A stretch of DNA of 64,000 nucleotides from RGIG5579 sp045602025 (GTDB lineage Bacteria; Bacillota; Clostridia; Oscillospirales; SIG627): the NCBI GenBank assembly GCA_045602025.1, contig JAZSAT010000038.1, positions 62,001-126,000 of the forward strand, given 5' to 3'. The notes below the pieces were generated by a model, which saw only the letters and a list, made by a program, of their open reading frames with translations, did not search any database and was not told the origin of the DNA. Position 1 is the stretch's first letter, and each line of letters begins with the position of its first letter. This document shows, in pieces, positions 52,032 through 60,670 of this stretch. A program made the translations under genes and the position numbers.

Positions 52032-52916
52032 TTAATTGGGAATTATTTTTTTCCAATCTCCCACAAAGCCGTAATCGGCATAGTCAAAAATGGGAGCCTT
52101 TGGGTCAGAGTTGATAGCAATGATTGTTTCCGAGCCCGCCATTCCCGCAAGGTGCTGGACCGCACCGCTGATCCCTACGGCAATGTAAATTTTGGGACAA
52201 ACGGTAATACCGGTCATCCCCACCTGACAGTGATACGGCAAAAATCCGTTATCCACCGCCGTTCTGCTGGCACCGAGGGCGGCGCCGATCTTTTCCGCAA
52301 AGCGAGAAAGAGCCATAAAGCCTTCCTTAGAGCCAATGCCCTGACCGCCCGCTACAATGATCTCAGCCTCGGTCAAAAGCTTTTTTCGGGAAAAGGGAAT
52401 AAATTCTTTTGCCGAAAGTCTTTCCTTTTTCGGCGTATAGACCTCCGTAAAGATCTCACGGTTTAACAATGGCCTTTTCTCGGCACGAAAGGTGCCCGGA
52501 CGCACCGTTGCCATTTGAATCTTACTGAGGCTGCGAATGGTCGCCATCAGGGAATTTCCGAAAGCGGGACGGGTCTGCAAAATATCTTCTCCCTGAATAG
52601 AAAGTGCGGTACAGTCTGCCGTCAGTCCCGCTCCTAAAAGGGATGCAAGATACGGCATTACATTCCGCATCCGCACCGTAGCAGGGGCAAGCACGATCCG
52701 ACTGCCCAAAGACAGGATCTTTTCTGCCAGAAAGGCGGCAAAGTCGCCTTCGTCAAGAACCTCACCCTGAAGGAGGTGAATGTATTCTGCGCCGTACATT
52801 GCCGCTTCTTCCAGATCCCTTTCGGGAACAAGCACCCTGACACGGCCCATTTTGGCCCCTTCACTTACAAGGCCCTTTTCGATTCCGAAGGGACATAATA
52901 CAAAAATTTCTGTCAT
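52032..52916 (-). CDS. etfA: Electron transfer flavoprotein, alpha subunit
   Basis: A 294-residue FAD-binding subunit. The C-terminal FAD site is typical: GAALGASRTAVDNGFLP, VGISGAVQHLAGMAGSETII and AINSDPKAPIFDYADYGFVG. It lacks the N-terminal ferredoxin domain found in some bifurcating forms. With EtfB it passes electrons from the FAD oxidase encoded two genes upstream to NAD or another carrier. Its start overlaps the etfB stop by ATGA. Confidence 0.95.
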   Translation of the reverse strand: MTEIFVLCPFGIEKGLVSEGAKMGRVRVLVPERDLEEAAMYGAEYIHLLQGEVLDEGDFAAFLAEKILSLGSRIVLAPATVRMRNVMPYLASLLGAGLTADCTALSIQGEDILQTRPAFGNSLMATIRSLSKIQMATVRPGTFRAEKRPLLNREIFTEVYTPKKERLSAKEFIPFSRKKLLTEAEIIVAGGQGIGSKEGFMALSRFAEKIGAALGASRTAVDNGFLPYHCQVGMTGITVCPKIYIAVGISGAVQHLAGMAGSETIIAINSDPKAPIFDYADYGFVGDWKKIIPN

Positions 52917-53692
52917 AATGCCACCTCGCGGATCTTCTTCATTATATCTTCCATGGCTTTTTTCGGATCGGTCTCACAGATCCCCTGTCTTTTTCCGGGA
53001 AAATTCTGTGTCATGGATAAAACCTTCGTCAAGGAGCCTTTCATTCCCATCTCTTCTTCCTTTACGGGAAGATCCTTTGCCGAAAGGATCTCCACACATT
53101 TCCCCTTTGCCCTTCGCATAGAAAGGATCCCGGGAAGGCGCAAGGGATAGGAATATTCGCAAAGGCTGACAACGATCCTTTCCTTACAGGAAAATCTTTG
53201 AATCCCATCTTCAAGTCTTCTCGAAAAAAGGATCTCACCGTCTTTTTCTTCGATCGTCTCCACATCGGAAATAACAGGCAGGTCCATAGAAGCTGCAAGG
53301 GACGGTGCCACCTGACCCGTTTCCCCGTCAATGGCTCTTCTGCCGCAAAGGATCAAATCAAAAGGACCGTATTTTTCCGCCGCCCCTTTTAGAGTACGGG
53401 CGGTAGCGAAGGTGTCGGCACCCGCCTTTTTTCCATCAGAAAGAAGAACGGCACGATCCACACCCAAAGGAAAAAGATCCTTCAGAAGCTTTTCAATTTT
53501 GGGTGGGCCCATGGTCAAGACCACCACTTCGCCCTCTTCCTTTTTCAGGCGAAGGGCCGCCTCCAGAGCCGAGAGGTCTGCGGGGTTCCATTCCAGTCCC
53601 ACACCCTCCCGATCAAGACGGTATCTGCTGTCCACCGGCACCGCCACGGAGACGGGCACGGCTTTCATACACACCAGGATTTTTTTCATCAT
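52913..53692 (-). CDS. etfB: Electron transfer flavoprotein, beta subunit
   Basis: A 259-residue partner of EtfA. Its marks are ILVCMKAVPVSVAVPVD, EWNPADLSALEAALRLK, VLTMGPPKIEKLLKDLFPLG, GADTFATARTLKGAAEK and CGRRAIDGETGQVAPSLAAS. The sequence EGVGLEWNP at the nucleotide site and the surrounding genes resemble the Etf of lactate-oxidising complexes that couple to NAD by electron confurcation. That coupling is inferred from gene context, not from the residues alone. Confidence 0.94.
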   Translation of the reverse strand: MMKKILVCMKAVPVSVAVPVDSRYRLDREGVGLEWNPADLSALEAALRLKKEEGEVVVLTMGPPKIEKLLKDLFPLGVDRAVLLSDGKKAGADTFATARTLKGAAEKYGPFDLILCGRRAIDGETGQVAPSLAASMDLPVISDVETIEEKDGEILFSRRLEDGIQRFSCKERIVVSLCEYSYPLRLPGILSMRRAKGKCVEILSAKDLPVKEEEMGMKGSLTKVLSMTQNFPGKRQGICETDPKKAMEDIMKKIREVAL

Positions 53693-53695
53693 ATC

Positions 53696-54763
53696 TTATA
53701 AAAGTGCCTCATAAAGATCCACAAGAATTTTGCCTTCGGGCAGGGCTTTTTCAAACATAAAATACGCCTGAGGGCTTGCGGTGAGCATCGCTTCACAGTC
53801 GGTACGGAGAAGATCTGCCCAGCGGCCCTGTGCCACACGGGTGGTGATCTCGGGCATATAGGAATATGCTACCACAGTACCGCAGGACTTGGCAAGCTTT
53901 TCCTTCAGGAACATTTCGCCCTTTTCGTATCCAGCAGCCTCCGCCATTTTTCTCACAGGCTCAAATTCGTGAAATACTCTTGCCAGGCGGTCATCGTCAT
54001 GGCACGCACCCTTGATTCCGAGTGCTTTTTTCTTTTCGATCTTGCCTTCTTCGATGAGAGCCGCCACAAAAGAAGTTGCTGTCATCACATCATTTTTAAT
54101 CTCACAGCCCCATTCGGGGTACTTCTGCTTCATAATTTCCGCATCGTAGCTGTCAAGGACCACAACGGGAAGACCGGCTTCGGAAATGGCCGCCGCGCAT
54201 TTTTTCGCCTGATCGGACACCTCTTCTGTATAACCGATCAAGTCCGCAAGCATAAAGCCGGAGGAGGGCTCCTTTTCCAGAACCTTGGCAGAAACCCCTG
54301 CTTTTTTCAAAAGAGCCAGGAAATTCTTTGCCATTTTGGGAGCACGGTGGGCTGCCGCATCACCGATGTAAACAAGCACATCCTTACCGTCCTGTGCAAA
54401 ATCGGGCTTTTCTTCTCCGAAAATATTGCCGGTGGAAAGAGCGTTTTCCACCAATACCATTACTTCCTCGGGTGCTACATCCTCTACCACGGCCTGTCCT
54501 CTTGCCTCACGAATGAAAAGAGGGGGCTGATAGCCGGTAACGCAGTCATTGGTACAAGCATCGCAAAGAAGACATTCGTACATAGCCTTTGCCATATCAC
54601 GGTCAAATTCCTGTGTTCCTTTTTCTACCATACTGAGAAGAAGTCCCTTTGCACGGGGCGTATTCAATTCCTTACCGGTCTGATGCTGAACGGGGCACAG
54701 ATGGCGGCACATCCAGCAAAAACGGCATTTTTCCGCATGATGAAGCGCATTTTGACTAATCAT
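53696..54763 (-). CDS. Double [4Fe-4S] electron carrier (GlpC/GlcF-like)
   Basis: A 355-residue soluble protein. The N-terminus has two ferredoxin-type motifs: CRFCWMCRHLCP (about residues 13-24) and CLLCDACTNDC (about residues 64-74). The C-terminal half is like the CCG-domain subunits of glycolate or glycerol-3-phosphate dehydrogenases, but the paired CCG motifs are not clearly kept (only GACHDDDR and KSCGTVV remain). It lies between the FAD oxidase gene and etfB, so it probably wires the oxidase to Etf. Confidence 0.85.
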   Translation of the reverse strand: MISQNALHHAEKCRFCWMCRHLCPVQHQTGKELNTPRAKGLLLSMVEKGTQEFDRDMAKAMYECLLCDACTNDCVTGYQPPLFIREARGQAVVEDVAPEEVMVLVENALSTGNIFGEEKPDFAQDGKDVLVYIGDAAAHRAPKMAKNFLALLKKAGVSAKVLEKEPSSGFMLADLIGYTEEVSDQAKKCAAAISEAGLPVVVLDSYDAEIMKQKYPEWGCEIKNDVMTATSFVAALIEEGKIEKKKALGIKGACHDDDRLARVFHEFEPVRKMAEAAGYEKGEMFLKEKLAKSCGTVVAYSYMPEITTRVAQGRWADLLRTDCEAMLTASPQAYFMFEKALPEGKILVDLYEALL

Positions 54764-54783
54764 TTTCGTTTCCTCCTGTCATC

Positions 54784-56211
54784 TTACAGTCCCAATTTAT
54801 AGGGGTTCATAATTCCGTTGGGGTCAAGCTTTGTTTTCAGAGCCTCCAGCACCTGCATAGCAGGGCCGTACTGCTCTCTGACCAGTCTTGAAAGCTTCAG
54901 ACCGATGCCGTGGTGGTCATTGAGAACACCGCCGTTTTCCAAAGCGGCGCGGACGCCTGCATTCCAGATCTGATTATGAACGCGCAGTGCCTCCTCGGGG
55001 TCCTTGGGGGGATTGTCGATAATAAAGCGGGAATAGTTCATTGCACCCCAGTCATACCAGTGGGAGCTATGGGAAATAAAGCGAACACCGTATTCTTTAA
55101 ATCCCTCTTCCACGGTCTTTTTCATCGCGCGGTAGATCTTTTCAATGTTATCGTGGGTAGCAACGGTATCCAATGTTCCGAACATCTGAGGAAGGTCCAT
55201 AATGTGACCGGGATAGAAGAAGGTGATTCTGTTTTCGAACCACTTTTCACCGTAATCGGTGCCAAGATCCTCCGCGCCGTATTTTTTGGCGATCTCCAGA
55301 ACGATCTCAAGCTCCGCATCTACGATCTTCTTGTAGCCTTCCAGCGTCAGGTTCAAAAAAGATCCCTTCTTTTCAAAGCCGATAACCTTTTTAATGATGG
55401 AAACGGTCTCCGCCTCGTCAAACAAACGAACGATGGAGGGCTTTACTGCCTGTACGATCTCACGGCAAGCCTCGTAACCGATGTGAATATCGGAGAAAAG
55501 GAAAGCGTGGTGGATTCTCACCTCGGGCTGCTTTACGATCTTGAATTTTGCCTTGGTCATCACGCCCAGCGTTCCCTCAGAGCCTACAAAAACAGGGATC
55601 AGATTGGGACCGGTAGAGTGCTTGGGCACGGGAAGGGTGTTAATGATATCGCCATTGGGAAGCACCACCTCAAGAGACAGGCACATATCGTCCATTTTAC
55701 CGTATTTGGTGGAAAGAATACCGATACCGTTGTGTGCCAAAGCACCGCCCACGGTACAACAGGTCATACAGGAAGGAAGATGCATCACAGAATAACCTTT
55801 TTCATTGACCAGATCCTCCAAAACGGAGAAGATCATACCGGTCTCACAGGTTACATATCCTGCTTCCACATTGAGTTCCAAAAGCTTATCCATACGCTTT
55901 ACATCCAGAAGGATACCGCCGGATACGGGCAGTGCGCCGCCCTGACTGCCGGAGCCGCCGCCCCAGGTAGTCACAGGGATCTTATAATAATTTGCAATCT
56001 TTAAAACCTTGGAAACTTCCTCTGCGCTGCCGGGACGAACCACGATATCGGGCATGGGGCCTTTTTCCCCTGCGTCCTGCCATTTGCGGCTCAACCAGAA
56101 ATAGTCTACGGAATAAACAGCGCATTCTGCCTGAGAGGTAGAAACGTTCTCTACGCCTACCGCATCCTCAAGCTCGGATCGGATCATATGAAACATCAAA
56201 GATTTTTCCAT
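54784..56211 (-). CDS. FAD-linked oxidase of the GlcD/D-lactate dehydrogenase type
   Basis: A 475-residue flavoprotein of the PCMH/VAO group: PDIVVRPGSAEEVSKVLKIA, then VTTWGGGSGSQGGALPVSGG (FAD pyrophosphate loop) and CMTCCTVGGALAHNGIGILS. The C-terminus LNDHHGIGLKLSRLVREQYG and LDPNGIMNPYKLGL matches this family's active-site histidine block, with HHGIG nearer to alkyl-DHAP synthase than the usual EHGIG of GlcD. It would oxidise a 2-hydroxy acid (for example D-lactate) or a sugar alcohol and hand electrons to the iron-sulfur protein and Etf. The substrate is inferred. Confidence 0.88.
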   Translation of the reverse strand: MEKSLMFHMIRSELEDAVGVENVSTSQAECAVYSVDYFWLSRKWQDAGEKGPMPDIVVRPGSAEEVSKVLKIANYYKIPVTTWGGGSGSQGGALPVSGGILLDVKRMDKLLELNVEAGYVTCETGMIFSVLEDLVNEKGYSVMHLPSCMTCCTVGGALAHNGIGILSTKYGKMDDMCLSLEVVLPNGDIINTLPVPKHSTGPNLIPVFVGSEGTLGVMTKAKFKIVKQPEVRIHHAFLFSDIHIGYEACREIVQAVKPSIVRLFDEAETVSIIKKVIGFEKKGSFLNLTLEGYKKIVDAELEIVLEIAKKYGAEDLGTDYGEKWFENRITFFYPGHIMDLPQMFGTLDTVATHDNIEKIYRAMKKTVEEGFKEYGVRFISHSSHWYDWGAMNYSRFIIDNPPKDPEEALRVHNQIWNAGVRAALENGGVLNDHHGIGLKLSRLVREQYGPAMQVLEALKTKLDPNGIMNPYKLGL

Positions 56212-56234
56212 TTTATGTACTCCTTTTCAGTGTT

Positions 56235-57023
56235 TTACTTAATATAGTCCATCACTTCCCCATAACCGCAGAAGGTCACACAGGGACAGCGACGCAAGAG
56301 GGAGGCAGGGACAAAGGCAGTCTCTTCATCGAAAAGCGCGTGCTTTAAGGGGCCCACCTGCCAGGGTCTGTTCAAAGCAATATATACCTTTTTAGAGGAA
56401 AGAATCTGCTTCATTCCCACGGTGATACACCACTGGGGCATTCCCTGCAAGTCTCCTCTGTTATAGCCGTATGCATTGATGGTCTTTGTTTCCCTTGAAA
56501 TGGGAAGCACTCTCGTACCGAGCCGCGCAAACGCATCACAGGACATCTCCTCTTCCGGAGGCTCGTTAAAGGCAATGTGTCCGTTGATACCGAGACCGCC
56601 GAAGCACATATCCACACCGCCAAGAGAAGCGATCATACGGTCGTATTCCTCTTCCTTGCCGGGCTCGGGAAAATGCCGTTGACTTTCGGGCATCACAAGA
56701 TCCTCGCGGACAAGGTCGTAAAATTCCGTTTTCATTCTGCGGTAAAAGCTCAAGGGATCCTCGGGCCCCACCGCCTCCGTTTCGGAAAGCATATATTCAT
56801 CCATATTGAAAAAGTGAACATTTTTCAGAGAAACGCCGAGGCGGTTTACCATTTCTGCCAAAATGGGGTATTGATTGGTAGGACCAACGGGGACGATCAT
56901 CACCGTTTTCTCCCCTTTTTCGTTATGAGAAATGATCTCCTCCAGCATCGTCAGAGCCATATCGAAATAAACATCGTATTCGGTATTGACCCGTTTCAAG
57001 CACATATTACATGGTTTTTCCAT
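56235..57023 (-). CDS. nagB: Glucosamine-6-phosphate deaminase-like protein
   Basis: A 262-residue NagB/SugarP_isomerase protein. It shows MIVPVGPTNQYPILAEMVNR, VHFFNMDEYML (the catalytic Asp), GVDMCFGGLGINGHIAFNEP (the His and Glu of the active site) and KVYIALNRPWQVGPLKHALF. NagB converts glucosamine-6-phosphate to fructose-6-phosphate and ammonia. The P-T-N-Q loop replaces the more common P-T-G-x(S/T)P, so the phosphate grip may differ. It is encoded 15 bp after the MurQ/GKRP-like gene, with which it could act in sequence. Confidence 0.85.
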   Translation of the reverse strand: MEKPCNMCLKRVNTEYDVYFDMALTMLEEIISHNEKGEKTVMIVPVGPTNQYPILAEMVNRLGVSLKNVHFFNMDEYMLSETEAVGPEDPLSFYRRMKTEFYDLVREDLVMPESQRHFPEPGKEEEYDRMIASLGGVDMCFGGLGINGHIAFNEPPEEEMSCDAFARLGTRVLPISRETKTINAYGYNRGDLQGMPQWCITVGMKQILSSKKVYIALNRPWQVGPLKHALFDEETAFVPASLLRRCPCVTFCGYGEVMDYIK

Positions 57024-57037
57024 ATCAAAGCTCCTTT

Positions 57038-58735
57038 TTATTTGATTCCAAAGGTTCGGATGGCAGCCTGTGCGGGACTGACAAGAGTCCCCTCCGCCTC
57101 CGATAAGGCTTTTGCATAAAAAATTTCTTCCAGTGCCTTTTCATAAGGGACTTCGCAAAGGTCCGATACGATCCGCGCACTGCGGTCCACCAGTTTTTTG
57201 TTACTCATGGCAAGACAGGTCATCCAGTTTCCGCAGATTCTGCCAAGTCTCGCCATCACCCCTGTGGAAAGGGTATTGAGCATCATTTTCACAGCAAGAT
57301 GCTCCAAAAGATCCATTCCCGTTTCAGGGAGAGAAAGCCCTGCTTCCGAAAGGGTCATTTCACCCATATCCGAATAGCGTTTTCCATGCTCCAAAAAGCT
57401 TTCGGGTGCCTTTTCTTTATCCACCCAAAGGGCAAAGGACAAGGGAGCCTTTTCTCTTTGCGGATCCGCTTCGTTTCCGATCATAAATTTTTTCAGAGCA
57501 CCTCTTCCGATGTCGGGGATCTTTTCGATCTGATTCTCCGTCAGCCCCAGATCCTCATATACCTTTTTCTCCCATTCAATGCAATTCGGCTCCCGAAGGA
57601 AGCATTTTCTCCAGGCCTCGTCCGTGGGACAGGTAGGATTTTTCACAAAGGCCCAGGAATCGGGGTCATTCGGCATATCCGATGAACGGAAGGGCGGCGT
57701 CATAAAGGTAGGAGCGCGCTCCGTGGTATCGGTCAGAACATCCAGAAGATATTCATCGGCAAACAAGGTGATCAAACCACCGGCCCGATAGACCTCTTCT
57801 TCCCTTTCGGAGCATTTCGCTATAAGAGAAACACATTTTTCTTCCAAAAGCTGCCCTGTCATTTCCACAAAGGCTTTTCCGTAAAAGGCATATCCGGGAA
57901 ATTCTGCCTTCACACCCGCTTCCTTTAAAATATCAAACAGCGCACCCTCCAGTGCCACCGCAGCGGCAAACTGCTCAAAGGAGGAGGACTGCATACGGGT
58001 GGAGCCCGTCAGGGCCATAGATCCGCAGGGGAGAGTCAACACCTTACACCGCGGGTTCAGGTAGACCTCTCTTGCCCGCGCCATTTTTTCGATAATGGGC
58101 TTCGGGTCCGAGCAGATGAGCATATAAGCATCCGCACCGTCCTCCAGAGCCCCGGTACAGCTTCCGAGGATCGATGTGGTCTCGCCCGTTGCGGTCACGC
58201 CTACGATCAGATCCCCTTTTGTAAAATGCATCTCTTTTGCCTGTCGGTTTCCTAAAAGGGTGGAGTCCTCAAAGGATTCCACCGCGCGGATCACCGCGTA
58301 GTCACCGCCGGTCATAATGTTTTTTACGGCATCAAGCTTTTTCAAAAGGGCATCCTTTTCCTCGGGATAAAGCCTTGAAAGCTTTTCGATCCCGCCTCTC
58401 CAGGACTGCTCCAGTCTCATGGAAAGTCTTCCGGAGGAGCCACAGCCGGAAAAGACCACCTTCCCGCCGTTTTGGATGGTTTCCCGCACCTTTTCGGCAA
58501 AAAGGGCATATTCCCTTTCGGAAAGAGCCTTCTCGGCTCGCTTTGCCATCTCATGATCCACCTGAAACAGAAGGCGTACCCCCTCCTCCATAGACCTTTC
58601 GTAGGTCTGAGAAAGGTAACGGGTCAAGGGGTGAGGCTTTTCCGCAGACACATAGCCCATGCGGTACTCACCGTCATTTTTCAAAAAGGATTCCGCTTCA
58701 AGCTTTGCTTTTTCGCGAAGATGTTTCATATCCAT
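57038..58735 (-). CDS. Two-SIS-domain MurQ/GKRP-family protein
   Basis: A 565-residue protein, twice the length of MurQ. The first half holds VFSGCGSSGRLSMRLEQSW (SIS sugar-phosphate loop, 96-112), MTGGDYAVIRAVESFEDS (E156 aligns with a catalytic Glu of MurNAc-6-phosphate etherase) and LTGSTRMQSSSFEQ. An insert of about 220 residues follows, then the MurQ C-terminal block VKMMLNTLSTGVMARLGRIC, GNWMTCLAMSNKKLVDRSAR. This split layout resembles mammalian glucokinase regulatory protein. It may cleave a lactyl ether from an amino sugar phosphate or act as a sugar-phosphate sensor; sequence alone does not decide. Confidence 0.75.
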   Translation of the reverse strand: MDMKHLREKAKLEAESFLKNDGEYRMGYVSAEKPHPLTRYLSQTYERSMEEGVRLLFQVDHEMAKRAEKALSEREYALFAEKVRETIQNGGKVVFSGCGSSGRLSMRLEQSWRGGIEKLSRLYPEEKDALLKKLDAVKNIMTGGDYAVIRAVESFEDSTLLGNRQAKEMHFTKGDLIVGVTATGETTSILGSCTGALEDGADAYMLICSDPKPIIEKMARAREVYLNPRCKVLTLPCGSMALTGSTRMQSSSFEQFAAAVALEGALFDILKEAGVKAEFPGYAFYGKAFVEMTGQLLEEKCVSLIAKCSEREEEVYRAGGLITLFADEYLLDVLTDTTERAPTFMTPPFRSSDMPNDPDSWAFVKNPTCPTDEAWRKCFLREPNCIEWEKKVYEDLGLTENQIEKIPDIGRGALKKFMIGNEADPQREKAPLSFALWVDKEKAPESFLEHGKRYSDMGEMTLSEAGLSLPETGMDLLEHLAVKMMLNTLSTGVMARLGRICGNWMTCLAMSNKKLVDRSARIVSDLCEVPYEKALEEIFYAKALSEAEGTLVSPAQAAIRTFGIK

Positions 58736-58752
58736 CTTTTTTCTCCGTGTCC

Positions 58753-59679
58753 TTATTTTTCTTCCGCAGGCAAAAGAAACCCGCGATCGGTAAGAAATTC
58801 CTTTACCTCTTCATAAGAGGGAACACCGCCTCTTGCACCTACCTTGGTGCATTTGAGGGCAGAAACGGCGCTGGAGAAGATACAGCTTGTCTTCACATCC
58901 CAGCCCTTTGTAAGAGCAAAGGCAAAAGCACCGTGGAATACATCCCCCGAGCCGTTGGTATCCACCGCCTCAACGGGAAATGCGGGATAAGAGAGGATCT
59001 CTTTTCCGTCGTAGTAGATACCGCCCTTTTTCCCCTGGGTGATCACAAGAATCCTCGGTCGGTACATTTCCCAAAGCTTTTTTGCCGCCTCTTTGGCTGA
59101 CCGGGAATCGGTATGCCCCATGGCAAATTCTTCCGAAGGGATCAGAACATCCGTTAAAGAAAGAAGCTTTTCCACGCCGGGGTATCTTCCGCCTGCATCG
59201 TAAAGCACAAGGGTATTTTTTTCTTTTGCAATTTTTGCACCTGCTACGGCAGCATCCAGATCGTTTCCGTCCACCATAAGGATCTCTGCTTTTGCAATGG
59301 CTTCTTTTTCTTTTTCATTCAGCACGGTGCCGGGTACGGTGCCACGATGGAACACACAGGTTCTGGTGGCACTTTTATCGGAAAGCCAGATAAAAGACTG
59401 AAAGCCGTCGGTATCGGGGACCGTTTTCATACATTCGGTATCCACACCGTATGTTTCAAAATCGCCTCGAAGGAACTCCCCCGCCCCGTCGTCACTGCAA
59501 TTGCCGATGTAGGCCGCCGGAGCACCCAGCTTCGCCGCCGCCACAAGGCCCGTTCCGCAAGGACCGCCGCCGCAGCGGGTAATTTCCTCCGCCTTCTTCT
59601 TGGTATCCTCAGTGGGATAAGAATCCAGTCGGATCAAGGTGTCCATTACATTGGCACCGATTCCTACGATCTTTGCCAT
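58753..59679 (-). CDS. PfkB-family sugar kinase
   Basis: A 308-residue ribokinase-fold enzyme: IVGIGANVMDTLIRLDSYPT, CGGGPCGTGLVAAAKLGAPA (sugar-binding glycine motif), MVDGNDLDAAVAG, and VDTNGSGDVFHGAFAFALTK with the catalytic aspartate and anion hole. It may phosphorylate fructose-6-phosphate, tagatose-6-phosphate or a deoxy-ketogluconate; the adjacent class II aldolase is the expected next enzyme. The two genes are 1 bp apart. Confidence 0.87.
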   Translation of the reverse strand: MAKIVGIGANVMDTLIRLDSYPTEDTKKKAEEITRCGGGPCGTGLVAAAKLGAPAAYIGNCSDDGAGEFLRGDFETYGVDTECMKTVPDTDGFQSFIWLSDKSATRTCVFHRGTVPGTVLNEKEKEAIAKAEILMVDGNDLDAAVAGAKIAKEKNTLVLYDAGGRYPGVEKLLSLTDVLIPSEEFAMGHTDSRSAKEAAKKLWEMYRPRILVITQGKKGGIYYDGKEILSYPAFPVEAVDTNGSGDVFHGAFAFALTKGWDVKTSCIFSSAVSALKCTKVGARGGVPSYEEVKEFLTDRGFLLPAEEK

Positions 59680-59680
59680 A

Positions 59681-60520
59681 TCAGTCTACCTTGCCGTCAG
59701 CACCGGTGAGGCGGATCTTGGATATTGCAAGCTCCTTTACGGTCTGAATGGCTTTTTTCATAAATACATCCACCGCAAGAGAACGCTTGGGATCGGCAAG
59801 AGCTTCGGCCGTTCCCTCTGCAAAAGCACAGCAAACATCCGTACCGATGTTCATTTTGCGAATACCTGCCTTGATCGCCGCTTTCACCTGTTCGTCGGGA
59901 ATACCGGAGCCGCCGTGAAGCACAAGGGGAATTCCCGCAGCCTCGCGGATCTTCTTGACTCTTTCAATATCGAGCTTGGGCTCTTTTTTGTAATGACCGT
60001 GTGCATTGCCCACAAGAACCGCAAGACAGCAAACGCCGGTCTCTTCCACAAATTTCTTTGCTTCCTCGGGATCGGTAAATTCTCCCATGGTGTCATCGGC
60101 GGCAGAGCCTACATGACCGATCTCTCCCTCAACACCAACGCCCAGAATGCCGCACATTTCCACAGCACTCTTGGTCAAAGCCACATTTTCCTCAAAGGAG
60201 AAAGCCGAGCCGTCCTGCATAATGCCGGTATAGCCCCAGCGAAGTGCCTTATACACTTCCTCTTTTCCCGCTGCATGATCCAGATGAAGGCAAACGGGAA
60301 CACTTGCCTTTCTTGCCGCAGCAATGGCGGCGGGGCTTACATAATAGCCTACCTCTTCATTGATCAGTCTGGGATACAGCTGCATGATAACAGGGGCACG
60401 AAGCTCCTCCGCTGCAGCGATCACGCCCATTACGGTCTCGGTGTTGTACACATTGAAAGCGGGAATGCAGTATTCTCCTTTTTCAGCCATTTCGATGATT
60501 TCCTGTAAGGTGATAAGCAT
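59681..60520 (-). CDS. Class II ketose-bisphosphate aldolase
   Basis: A 279-residue zinc aldolase like GatY, KbaY, IolJ or FbaA. VCLHLDHAAGKEEVYKALRW supplies the catalytic Asp and a zinc His; VEGEIGHVGSAADD, LVGNAHGHYKKEPKL and PLVLHGGSGIPDEQVKAAI supply the remaining metal and phosphate sites, followed by KMNIGTDVC. It splits a ketose bisphosphate to dihydroxyacetone phosphate and an aldehyde. It is the first gene of the 13-gene operon, with a promoter at 60576-60603 and the AraC-type gene divergent upstream. Confidence 0.92.
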   Translation of the reverse strand: MLITLQEIIEMAEKGEYCIPAFNVYNTETVMGVIAAAEELRAPVIMQLYPRLINEEVGYYVSPAAIAAARKASVPVCLHLDHAAGKEEVYKALRWGYTGIMQDGSAFSFEENVALTKSAVEMCGILGVGVEGEIGHVGSAADDTMGEFTDPEEAKKFVEETGVCCLAVLVGNAHGHYKKEPKLDIERVKKIREAAGIPLVLHGGSGIPDEQVKAAIKAGIRKMNIGTDVCCAFAEGTAEALADPKRSLAVDVFMKKAIQTVKELAISKIRLTGADGKVD

Positions 60521-60575
60521 AATATCTCTCCTTAATATACTTATTTATAGATGTTACTCGGGTCCCTTTTCCTTG

Positions 60576-60603
60576 ATTATAGCAAAAAATATCCGTTCTA
60601 CAA
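60576..60603 (-). promoter_or_regulatory. Promoter of the 13-gene catabolic operon
   Basis: On the minus strand TTGTAG (60603-60598), a 16-bp spacer and perfect TATAAT (60581-60576). The weak -35 fits a promoter that needs an activator. Confidence 0.7.
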
Positions 60604-60610
60604 TCCATAA

Positions 60611-60623
60611 AACAAAATTTGTT
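60611..60623. promoter_or_regulatory. Palindrome AACAAA-A-TTTGTT, possible activator site
   Basis: A perfect 6-bp inverted repeat with a 1-bp centre, just upstream of the -35 of the catabolic operon and in the divergent region shared with the AraC gene. The place fits an activator site, though AraC proteins usually bind direct repeats. Confidence 0.35.
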
Positions 60624-60670
60624 ATTCCATTTTTCGGTTTTTTGTGTTACAATGAAATGGGTGATTTATT

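Noticed and set aside
59681..60520. Assigning the aldolase and PfkB genes firmly as iolJ and iolC
   Set aside because: IolB-like protein is present, but iolA, iolD, iolE and iolG are not, and both enzymes fit several ketose-phosphate pathways equally well.
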